From the NCBI GenBank assembly GCA_020851035.1, contig JADZDM010000003.1:1-64000 (forward strand): DNA of 64,000 nt, in the 5' to 3' direction. The DNA comes from Gemmatimonadaceae bacterium. GTDB lineage: Bacteria > Gemmatimonadota > Gemmatimonadetes > Gemmatimonadales > Gemmatimonadaceae. The notes under the pieces were generated by a model, which was not told where the DNA came from, made no database searches, and saw nothing but the letters and a program-made list of their open reading frames with translations. Shown in pieces: positions 19,892 to 27,264 of the stretch; the stretch's first letter is position 1; every line of letters begins with the position of its first letter. Made by a program: the position numbers and the translations under genes.

Positions 19892-20320
19892 TCACGACGC
19901 GATGTCCATCACCACCTCGCCGGCGTGCACGCGGTGCAGGACGTCGAGCAGGCGGTCGGGGGTGATGAGCTTGGACACGAACCCGGCGGCGCCGGCGTCG
20001 AGAGCCGCGGTCCGCGCGGCGCTGCCGGGATGCCCGGTGATCACGATCACGCGGGACGGGGCGCCCTGTCGCCGGAGGGCGGCGATCACGTCGAGCGGCT
20101 GGTCGGTGCCCGGCAGGCTCAGGTCGAGGAGGACGATGTCCGGTGCCAGTGCCGTGATGGTTGCGACGGCACCGTCGAGCCGGTGATGCGGCGGCAGCCA
20201 GGTGATGCGTGGATCGAGGGTGAGCCGGATGCCGAGCGCCTCGGTGAGCAGTTCGTTGTCGTCGAAGCAGAGGACGCTGATGGCTGCCACATCCCGCGGT
20301 GCGCCTGTTGGTCCGGTCAC
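19892..20320 (-). CDS. Single-domain response regulator receiver
   Basis: A 142-residue protein made of one receiver domain with D20/D21, phospho-acceptor D66 (VLLDLSLPG), T95 and K117. There is no output domain, so it may act as a phosphate shuttle or by protein contact. The start is GTG at 20320. It lies convergent to the LuxR regulator and divergent from the small DHp protein at 20471. Confidence 0.85.
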   Translation of the reverse strand: MTGPTGAPRDVAAISVLCFDDNELLTEALGIRLTLDPRITWLPPHHRLDGAVATITALAPDIVLLDLSLPGTDQPLDVIAALRRQGAPSRVIVITGHPGSAARTAALDAGAAGFVSKLITPDRLLDVLHRVHAGEVVMDIAS

Positions 20321-20470
20321 GGAGGTCGCAGCTTCAGGAAGACGGGCGCCCTGTCCGGGCCGTTGGTCGCGGGCATCCGGGCGTGGGGGCGCGCCAGGGG
20401 AAGGGCGGGGCTGAACGGGAAGTTATGTCGCGATCAGGGCGGCGCCACACTCGACAGGGACGCGTGCACG

Positions 20471-20782
20471 ATGAGTTCTCCTGATTCGCAGGCTGCGACC
20501 GACTCGGGCGCCAGCGAGGCCCATGCCGGGGTGACGCACGGAGACGCCGTGCTTTGTGCCGCGCGCCGTGCCGCGCACGACATCGCGAGCCCGCTCGGCG
20601 GGCTGCGGAACGTGGTGGAGCTGTTGCGGCGCACCGGCGACGATCCCGTCGCACGGGAGAAGTATCTCGGGATGCTCGATCGCGCCGCGGACCAGATCCA
20701 GGCGTCCACGGCCGCGCTGGCGCGTGTGGTGGCCGTCGCGGACGAGGAGCGGGACGCGGCCAGGCGCACCGGTGCCGGCTGA
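20471..20782 (+). CDS. Small DHp-like histidine protein
   Basis: A 103-residue protein. CAARRAAHDIASPLGGLRNV (29-48) looks like a DHp H box with H36. A second helix (about 60-85) completes a two-helix hairpin, and no ATPase domain follows. It may serve as a phosphotransfer partner for the lone receiver transcribed divergently. The ATG at 20471 is preferred because upstream codons overlap the divergent promoter region. It is short, so confidence is limited. Confidence 0.55.
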   Translation: MSSPDSQAATDSGASEAHAGVTHGDAVLCAARRAAHDIASPLGGLRNVVELLRRTGDDPVAREKYLGMLDRAADQIQASTAALARVVAVADEERDAARRTGAG

Positions 20783-20873
20783 CGGAGCGTTCCGCCGGAC
20801 GATACCGCGGCGCGCATCCCCGTCGCACATTTGCCGGAGAGGCCCCTGGCTCCCCCCTCCGCTGACCACATCG

Positions 20874-22973
20874 ATGTCCTGTCACGTCCGACCCGCGCCG
20901 GCCGTGGGCCTCGCGCTGTGTGCCTGCCTCGTGGGCGCGTGCACGCGCCCCGCCCCCGGCACCGCGGGCGCCTCGGCCGACTGGCCGGTCTACGGCGGCA
21001 ACACCGAGCACACGCACTACTCCACGCTCGGACAGATCACGCCCGCCAACGTCGCGTCGCTGCGCGTGGCGTGGACGTACCGGACGGGGGATGAGTTCAA
21101 GGGATCGGAGATGCAGGCCAATCCCATCATCGTCGATGGCGTGATGTACGCGACCACGCCGAAGCTGCATGTCTTCGCGCTGGACGCGGCGACGGGGAAG
21201 GAACTCTGGCGCTTCGATCCCAACCACGGTGCGCCGCCCACGTCACGCATCCGCCATCGCGGCGTGGTGGTCACCGGCGACCGCGTGATCTTCAACTATC
21301 GCCACCGGCTCTTCGCGCTCGATCGCACGACGGGGCGGCCGATCCGGGGCTTCGGCAACGACAGCGGGTGGGTGGACCTGCGCGAGGGTCTCGGCCGGCC
21401 GGCGACGGAGATCTCCGTCAGCGCCAGCACACCCGGCGTGGTGTTCGAGGATCTGCTCATCATCGGCAGCACGGTGCCGGAGCAGCTGCCGAGCGCACCG
21501 GGCGATATCCGCGCCTACGAGATCGCGACCGGCCGGCTGCGCTGGAGCTTCCACACGATTCCGCATCCGGGTGAACCCGGCTACGAGACATGGCCGCCCG
21601 ACGCGTGGAAGGTGGCCGGCGGCGCGAACGCGTGGGCGGGTGTGACGATCGACCCGGCTCGCGGGATGGTCTTCGCCGCCACGGGCTCGGCGTCGTACGA
21701 CTTCTACGGCGCGAATCGCACCGGCGACAATCTCTACGCCAACAGCGTCATCGCGCTCGATGCGCGCACCGGGCAGCACAAGTGGCACTATCAGGTGCTG
21801 CGTCACGACCTCTGGGACCGCGACCTGCCGGCCGCGCCGATGCTGGTGACGGTGCGGCGCGACGGGAAGCCGGTGGATGCCGTCGCGCAGATCACGAAGA
21901 CAGGCCACGTCTGGCTGTTCGACCGCGCGACGGGCGCGCCGATGTTCCCGGTGGAGGAGAAGCCGATGCCGACGCTGGCGCTCGATGGCGAGCAGCCGGC
22001 GTCCACGCAGCGCTTCCCGACACTGCCGGCACCGTTCGCGCGACAGGCCCTCACACGCGACGACCTCACACAGCGCACGCCGGCGGCGCATGCGGCCGCA
22101 CTGCGCACCTTCGACGAGTACAACCCCACCCACCCGTGGGAAGCGCCGAACGTCACCAAGGGGACCATCATCTTTCCCGGTGTGGACGGCGGTGGTGAAT
22201 GGGGTGGCCCCGCTTTCGACCCGGTGACGGGACTGCTGTACGTGAACTCGAACGAGATGGCGTGGCTGCTGAAGCTCGTGCCGCGGAGCGACCAGTCGCT
22301 GTACGCCGCAACCTGTGCCAGCTGCCACGGCGAGAACCGCCAGGGCAGTGCCGGCGGACCGTCGCTCATCGACGTCGCGCGGCGGCGCACGCCGGCGCAA
22401 CTGCTGTCGATCATCAGCGAAGGCACCGGGCGCATGCCGGCGTTCGGCGGGGCGATGGACCGGGCCGCGATGACGGAGATCGTCGAGTACCTCACCACCG
22501 GCCGGGACATGCGCGCGGTGGCGATGCCCACCGGCCCGCAGTTCCTGAAGTACCGCACGGCGTACTTCGACATCTTCCTCGATCACGAGGGCTATCCGGG
22601 GATCAAGCCGCCGTGGGGCACGCTCAACGCGATCGACCTGAACACGGGACGGACCGCCTGGTCGATTCCGTTCGGCGAGTACCCCAAGCTCACCGCGCAG
22701 GGCGTGACGGGCACCGGCACCGACAGCTACGGCGGGGCGATCGTGACGCAGAACGGGTTGCTCCTGATCGCGGCCACGACCTACGACAACAAGTTCCGCG
22801 CCTTCGACAAGGCGACCGGCCGCCTGCTCTGGGAGACCACGCTGCCGGCGGCCGGGAACGCCACGCCGTCCACCTACATGGTGGATGGCCGGCAGTACAT
22901 CGTGATCGCCTGCGGGGGCGGGAAGAACGGTGCGCCCAGCGGGGGCACGTACGTGGCCTTCGCCCTCCCGTGA
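20874..22973 (+). CDS. PQQ-dependent quinohemoprotein dehydrogenase
   Basis: A 699-residue exported lipoprotein (lipobox LVGAC, C23). It forms an eight-bladed PQQ propeller of the membrane-glucose-dehydrogenase/alcohol-dehydrogenase class. Propeller motifs recur, such as DAATGKELWRFDP, DARTGQHKWHYQ and DKATGRLLWET. A c-type cytochrome domain is inserted within the propeller at about 470-560: C481-A-S-C-H485 binds heme and the M in GRMPAFGG is the likely sixth ligand. Substrate oxidation would pass electrons from PQQ to heme to the respiratory chain. No PQQ synthesis genes are in the window. The start at 20874 is chosen for the lipobox; the longer open frame is out of character. Confidence 0.92.
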   Translation: MSCHVRPAPAVGLALCACLVGACTRPAPGTAGASADWPVYGGNTEHTHYSTLGQITPANVASLRVAWTYRTGDEFKGSEMQANPIIVDGVMYATTPKLHVFALDAATGKELWRFDPNHGAPPTSRIRHRGVVVTGDRVIFNYRHRLFALDRTTGRPIRGFGNDSGWVDLREGLGRPATEISVSASTPGVVFEDLLIIGSTVPEQLPSAPGDIRAYEIATGRLRWSFHTIPHPGEPGYETWPPDAWKVAGGANAWAGVTIDPARGMVFAATGSASYDFYGANRTGDNLYANSVIALDARTGQHKWHYQVLRHDLWDRDLPAAPMLVTVRRDGKPVDAVAQITKTGHVWLFDRATGAPMFPVEEKPMPTLALDGEQPASTQRFPTLPAPFARQALTRDDLTQRTPAAHAAALRTFDEYNPTHPWEAPNVTKGTIIFPGVDGGGEWGGPAFDPVTGLLYVNSNEMAWLLKLVPRSDQSLYAATCASCHGENRQGSAGGPSLIDVARRRTPAQLLSIISEGTGRMPAFGGAMDRAAMTEIVEYLTTGRDMRAVAMPTGPQFLKYRTAYFDIFLDHEGYPGIKPPWGTLNAIDLNTGRTAWSIPFGEYPKLTAQGVTGTGTDSYGGAIVTQNGLLLIAATTYDNKFRAFDKATGRLLWETTLPAAGNATPSTYMVDGRQYIVIACGGGKNGAPSGGTYVAFALP

Positions 22974-23080
22974 CCGGCGAGCCGGACAAGGGCGCTGAAT
23001 CCTCCGGGCGACTTTCCGGCTCTTCCTGGCAGGGTGCGGACATCGGGCACCCCACTCACCCCAATCCACGGAGCGCTCCC

Positions 23081-23287
23081 ATGTCGAACATCCTGAAGCA
23101 GAACGTCGGGTCCATCGATCGCATCGGCCGGCTGGTGCTCGGCGCCGGCCTCCTGTCGCTGACCGTGATCGGACCGCAGACGGCCTGGGGGTACCTCGGC
23201 CTGGTGCCGCTCCTCACCGGCGCGATGGGCAGCTGCCCGCTGTACACGTTGTTCGGGTTCTCGAGCTGCCCGGTGAAGCGCGCCTGA
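23081..23287 (+). CDS. DUF2892 family small membrane protein
   Basis: A 68-residue protein with two hydrophobic segments (LVLGAGLLSLTVIGPQ and GYLGLVPLLTGAMGSCP). It begins with the family-typical NVGSIDRIGRLVLG and ends SCPLYTLFGFSSCPVK. DUF2892 proteins resemble the membrane part of YgaP-type rhodanese proteins; their role is unclear. GGAG is seen at 23069-23073 upstream of the ATG. The stop overlaps the ECF sigma start (TGATG), so they are co-translated. Confidence 0.85.
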   Translation: MSNILKQNVGSIDRIGRLVLGAGLLSLTVIGPQTAWGYLGLVPLLTGAMGSCPLYTLFGFSSCPVKRA

Positions 23288-23865
23288 TGGACGACGCCGC
23301 GCTGCTGCAGGCGGCGGCGGGTGGTGATGCCGCCGCCTTTGGCGTGTTCATGCGCACGCACGAGGCGGCGGTCCACCGCTACCTGCTTTCGCTCATCGGG
23401 GCGGGTGCCGACGAGGAGGATGCGTTGCAGGAGACCTTCATCAACGCCTGGCGCAGCGCCGGCTCGTTCGCCGGTCGCGGCGCGGCACGGGGCTGGCTGT
23501 ACGCCATCGCGCGCAATGTGGTGCACCACCAGGTGCGCCGTCGCGTGGGCGAACCGGAGCACGTCGAGTCACTCGAGGAACTGGCGGAATCCGCTGGATG
23601 GGGGGCGCCGGCCACGGACGACCACGCCGGCGCGACCATCGCCCGGGAGCTCCTCGATGCCGGCCTCCGGCGCCTGCCGGCCGAGGAACGCGAGGTGCTC
23701 GTGCTCCGGGAACTGGACGGCTTCTCGGGAGAGGAGACCGCCGCGTTGATCGGCATCTCGCTCCCCGCCATGAAATCGCGGCTGCACCGCGCCCGCGTGC
23801 ATCTCGCGGCCGCCGTCCGAGCCCTCGACACCACCACCACTGACCGGAGCATCGCCAATGCCTGA
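23287..23865 (+). CDS. ECF-type RNA polymerase sigma factor
   Basis: A 192-residue sigma-70 family ECF factor. Region 2 covers about 20-90 (EDALQETFINAWRSA binds -10 and core; GWLYAIARNVV follows) and region 4 about 125-180 (LPAEEREVLVLRELDGFSGE, then IGISLPAMKSRLHRAR). It directs polymerase to its own promoter set, usually while held by the anti-sigma encoded next. It overlaps the DUF2892 gene upstream and the anti-sigma gene downstream by 8 bases. Confidence 0.95.
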   Translation: MDDAALLQAAAGGDAAAFGVFMRTHEAAVHRYLLSLIGAGADEEDALQETFINAWRSAGSFAGRGAARGWLYAIARNVVHHQVRRRVGEPEHVESLEELAESAGWGAPATDDHAGATIARELLDAGLRRLPAEEREVLVLRELDGFSGEETAALIGISLPAMKSRLHRARVHLAAAVRALDTTTTDRSIANA

Positions 23866-24130
23866 CGACGGCCTCGAGACCCTGGTGGCCGGCATCCGCT
23901 GCCGCGAGGTGCTGGGCGACCTCTCCGCCTTCCTGGACGGGGAACTGCCGGCGGAACGGGTGGCCGCCCTGCAGGCCCACCTGGCGGGATGCGACCGGTG
24001 CTCCCGGTTCGGGGGCAGCGTGGCGCACCTGCTCGCGGACCTGCGGGCGGGCCTGCACACCCCGGCTGCACTTCCGGCTGAGTTCGCCAGCCGACTGCAC
24101 CAGCGCCTGGCGGAGGTCGTCCGCCCGTAG
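23858..24130 (+). CDS. Zinc-binding anti-sigma factor (ZAS/zf-HC2)
   Basis: A 90-residue soluble protein. C15 and the H41-xxx-C45-xx-C48 motif form the ZAS zinc site found in anti-sigma factors such as RsrA and ChrR. There is no membrane segment, so the signal is probably sensed in the cytoplasm, possibly redox through the zinc cysteines. It overlaps the sigma gene and ends the small operon. Confidence 0.88.
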   Translation: MPDDGLETLVAGIRCREVLGDLSAFLDGELPAERVAALQAHLAGCDRCSRFGGSVAHLLADLRAGLHTPAALPAEFASRLHQRLAEVVRP

Positions 24131-24161
24131 GCGAGGTGGTGGCACACTGTGACGTATCAAC

Positions 24162-24285
24162 GTGAGTCCCGTCCAATAGGAGGAACAACTGGCGGCAGGA
24201 CTCACAGGAGATCGCCCCGGGGCTCGCGTCCCGGGCTGTCTCCCGGTTGCCGGCGTACTCCGCCCACGCGGACCGCCGGTGATCG
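24162..24285 (+). promoter_or_regulatory. Structured leader upstream of the TonB receptor operon
   Basis: The interval folds into successive stems. First is a perfect 8-bp GTGAGTCC (24162-24169)/GGACTCAC (24198-24205) enclosing 28 bases. Second is GGAGA (24207-24211)/TCTCC (24239-24243) around a CCCGGG-rich inner stem. Third is a G/C-rich hairpin region to about 24285. The ribosome binding site AAGGAAAGG (24289-24297) follows directly. The arrangement suggests an attenuator or riboswitch. I could not match it to the GEMM c-di-GMP, cobalamin, TPP, SAM or fluoride consensus. Confidence 0.4.
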
Positions 24286-24300
24286 CCCAAGGAAAGGACC

Positions 24301-26337
24301 ATGTCACGAACGAGCCCACCCCTCGGAACGGACCATCGCGACACGTGCGCCACCGGCACACGGGGTCGCGCGCAGGCGTGGTGGCGTGCGGCGCGCCGCA
24401 GCGGCGTGATCGCGCTGCTGCCGGCGCTGCTCACGGCGCAGGCCACGGACACGAAGGACGCCGGCGAGGCGCTGGTGCTTGGCGAGATCCCCTCGGTCTT
24501 CGGGGCATCGCGCTTCGACCAGGCCGTCACCGAGGCACCGGCCTCGGTGAGCGTCGTGACGGCCGAGGACATCCGCACCTACGGCTGGCGGACGCTGGCC
24601 GACGTGCTGCGGAGCGTGCGCGGCTTCTACGTCACGAATGACCGGGCCTACAGCTTCGTCGGCACGCGCGGCTTCGGGCGCCCGGGCGACTACAACGCCC
24701 GCATCCTCCTGCTGATCGACGGCAGCCCCGTCAACGAGAACATCTTCGGCGCCGCGTACGTGGGGCTGGAGAGCATGGTCGACCTGACGGCGGTGGACCG
24801 GGTGGAAGTGATCCGTGGGCCGGCGTCGTCGGTGTACGGTGCGAATGCGTTCTTCGCCGTGATCAACGTCGTGACGCACCGCGGCCGCGCCAGTGGCGGC
24901 ACGCGCGCGACGGTGGAACTGGGCAGCTTCGGCTCGCGCGAACTGGCCCTCTCCGGCGGTGGCCGCGCGCGCAACGGCATCGAGTTCTTCGGGTCGGCCG
25001 GCCTGCGTCGCATTGCAGGACAGGACTTCCACTTCGCGGAGTTCGACAGCGCCGGCGGGATGGCGGTCGGCCGCGACGGTGAGCGCCGCGAGCGGCTGTT
25101 CGGCAAGGTCGGCTGGGGCCGGTTCACGCTCGAGGGCATCGTGAACCGGCGGGAGAAGCTGGTGCCGACCGCCAGCTTCGACACCGACTTCAATCGCGGG
25201 CGCCTGGAGTTCGGTGACCGGCAGTCCAGCCTGGCCCTGCACTATGCGCCGTCCGGCGACGACCGGGCCAGCGTGAGCGGCTCGCTCGCGCTCAACCGCT
25301 ACGACTACGACGGCGTCTACCCCTACGGCACCGAGGCGCTCGTGGAGTGGTCCCACGGCACCTGGGCCATCGCCGAGGCGCAGTACTCGCGACGCCTGCG
25401 CACCCGCGACCGCCTGCTGGTGGGCGGCGAGGTCACCGGGCACATGCGCCAGGAGCAGGGCGCGACCTATGATGCAACGCAGGCGCCGGAGTTCCTGGAC
25501 AACACGACGGCCAGCACCATCGGCGTGTTCTCGGTGGCCGAGGTGCACCTGACGCCGCGCCTGATCCTCAACGGCGGGCTGCGGTTCGACCATTCACGAT
25601 GGCTGCGCGGCAACCTGAGCCCGCGCGCCGCGCTGATCTACACCATCGGTGCCGGCTCGGACGTGAAGCTGCTGGTGGGGAGCGCCTACCGCGCCCCGAC
25701 GAACTACGAGCGCTTCTACAATGATGGCGAGATCACCTCGAAGGCGAACATCGCGCTGCAGCCGGAGCGGATCACCACCACCGAGCTGCTGTTCGAGCAT
25801 GTGTTCTCGTCGCACCTGAAGTGGACGTCGTCGCTCTACAACTACCACGCGCGGCGCCTGATCGATGCCGCCGAGGATCCGCGCGACGGCCTGTTGCAGT
25901 ACGGGAACATCGGCAGCGTGCGCGGGCAGGGCCTGGAGCTCGAGCTGGAGCTGGAGTTCGGTGGCATGAACGGGCGTGCCAGCTACACGCTGCAGCGCGC
26001 CAGCAGCACCTCCGACTGGGCGGCGATCTCGAACTCGCCCCGCCACCTGGCCACGGCCAACGCGTGGCTGCCGCTGCTCCACGACCGTGCCCGGCTGGGG
26101 GTGGAGCTGCGGGCGATGAGCGCGCGCCTCTCGCCGCGCGGCGTGGTGGTGCCGGGCCACACCGTTGCCAACCTGGTCGCGAGCAGCCGCCGCATCGTGC
26201 GCGGCGTGGACGCCACACTCGGTGTCTTCAACCTGTTCGACGCCGCCTTCGGTGACCCGGTCGGCGAGGAGCACCGGCAGGCGTTCATCATGCAGGACGG
26301 TCGCACGCTCCGCCTGGCCCTCGGAGTGGCGTTCTAG
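24301..26337 (+). CDS. TonB-dependent outer membrane receptor
   Basis: A 678-residue receptor. An unusually long N-terminus (about 47 residues, hydrophobic core VIALLPALLTAQA) serves as signal peptide. The plug (about 70-190) has APASVSVVTAEDIRTYGWRT, VLLIDG-like ILLLIDGSPVNEN and VEVIRGPASSVYGANAFFAV. The 22-strand barrel follows and ends LRLALGVAF with a terminal Phe. It takes up an unknown ligand with energy from TonB. The 3' end abuts the binding-protein gene (start one base after the stop), which places it as the sensor-side port of a four-gene signalling operon. Confidence 0.93.
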   Translation: MSRTSPPLGTDHRDTCATGTRGRAQAWWRAARRSGVIALLPALLTAQATDTKDAGEALVLGEIPSVFGASRFDQAVTEAPASVSVVTAEDIRTYGWRTLADVLRSVRGFYVTNDRAYSFVGTRGFGRPGDYNARILLLIDGSPVNENIFGAAYVGLESMVDLTAVDRVEVIRGPASSVYGANAFFAVINVVTHRGRASGGTRATVELGSFGSRELALSGGGRARNGIEFFGSAGLRRIAGQDFHFAEFDSAGGMAVGRDGERRERLFGKVGWGRFTLEGIVNRREKLVPTASFDTDFNRGRLEFGDRQSSLALHYAPSGDDRASVSGSLALNRYDYDGVYPYGTEALVEWSHGTWAIAEAQYSRRLRTRDRLLVGGEVTGHMRQEQGATYDATQAPEFLDNTTASTIGVFSVAEVHLTPRLILNGGLRFDHSRWLRGNLSPRAALIYTIGAGSDVKLLVGSAYRAPTNYERFYNDGEITSKANIALQPERITTTELLFEHVFSSHLKWTSSLYNYHARRLIDAAEDPRDGLLQYGNIGSVRGQGLELELELEFGGMNGRASYTLQRASSTSDWAAISNSPRHLATANAWLPLLHDRARLGVELRAMSARLSPRGVVVPGHTVANLVASSRRIVRGVDATLGVFNLFDAAFGDPVGEEHRQAFIMQDGRTLRLALGVAF

Positions 26338-27264
26338 ATGCGCGTCGGTCTCCTGCGCTGCCTGGCGCTCGTGGGCCTGCACTTCCTCACGGTGCCCGGC
26401 CTGGTCGGCCAGGGCAGCCGGACCCCGGATGCCGTGCGCATCACGGTGCTGCAGGGCAGCGCCACGCCCGCCTCGCACCAGCTCGTCGAGGGGTTCCGGC
26501 GGCGGTTCGAGCAGGTGGGCCGGCGGAGCATCGTCACGGTGCTGCCGGCGGATGGCGGTGGCGGCTCGACCGCCGCCTCGACGGACCTGGTGATCGCCCT
26601 CGGCGCGCGCGCGGCCTCGGTGGCCGCGCGCGAGTATCGCGGCGTGCCGGCCATCGGCGCGCTGGTGACCCGGGAATCGGCGGCGCCGTCCGGTGGTGCC
26701 TCGCCGTCGGTGGTGCTGGAGTTCACCCCCGAGGTGGAACTGGACTGGGTGCGCCGCATGCTGCCGCAGGCACGGCGCATCGGGGTGCTCTACAGCAGCG
26801 ACGCGAACGCGCGGCTGGTGGCGCGGGCGCGCGAGATCGGCCGCAGCATGGGCCTCGAGATCGTGGCGCGCCGCATCGCGAACCCGTCGGAGATCCCGGC
26901 GGCCCTCAATGGCATGGCCGGCGATGCCGACGTGCTGTGGGGACTGGCCGACGACCTGGTGCTGACGCCGGAGACGGCGCGCGCCGTGTTGCTCTCCTCC
27001 CTGCGCACGCGGCTGCCGTTCGTCGGCCTCTCGTCGCAGTGGGTGCGTGCCGGTGCCGTGTACGCCCTCGACCGTGACTACGCCGACATGGGCGCGCAGA
27101 CCGCCGACCTGGCCGTCCGCCTCCTCGACGGCGCCCCGCTGCGCGCCGGCGATGCCGTGACGCCGCGCAAGGTCGTGTACTCCCTCAACCTCCGCAGTGC
27201 CGCCCTGATGCGACTGACCATCCCGGACAACCTGCAGCGCGGCGCCAGCGAGATCTTCCGATGA
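26338..27264 (+). CDS. Periplasmic binding protein, ABC_sub_bind family
   Basis: A 308-residue exported protein of the ABC-type uncharacterised substrate-binding family (PF04392). The signal peptide ends near residue 25 (PGLVGQG). Two lobes are recognisable: VRITVLQGSATPASHQLVEG and IALGARAASVAARE in lobe 1, then RRIGVLYSSDANARLVARAR and LWGLADDLVLT in lobe 2. No transporter permease or ATPase lies nearby. It overlaps the hybrid kinase gene by four bases, so it probably delivers ligand to the kinase rather than to a transporter. Such binding protein-kinase pairs are known in this family. Confidence 0.9.
   Translation: MRVGLLRCLALVGLHFLTVPGLVGQGSRTPDAVRITVLQGSATPASHQLVEGFRRRFEQVGRRSIVTVLPADGGGGSTAASTDLVIALGARAASVAAREYRGVPAIGALVTRESAAPSGGASPSVVLEFTPEVELDWVRRMLPQARRIGVLYSSDANARLVARAREIGRSMGLEIVARRIANPSEIPAALNGMAGDADVLWGLADDLVLTPETARAVLLSSLRTRLPFVGLSSQWVRAGAVYALDRDYADMGAQTADLAVRLLDGAPLRAGDAVTPRKVVYSLNLRSAALMRLTIPDNLQRGASEIFR

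Noticed and set aside
20556-20873. Longer start for the quinohemoprotein
   Set aside because: The upstream codons overlap the small DHp gene in another frame and would remove the lipobox signal sequence that begins at 20874.
24162-24297. GEMM c-di-GMP riboswitch upstream of the TonB receptor
   Set aside because: It was tempting because of the GGDEF-EAL gene in the operon, but the conserved GCAAACC and GGGACGCAAAGCC elements are absent. It is kept only as an unidentified leader.
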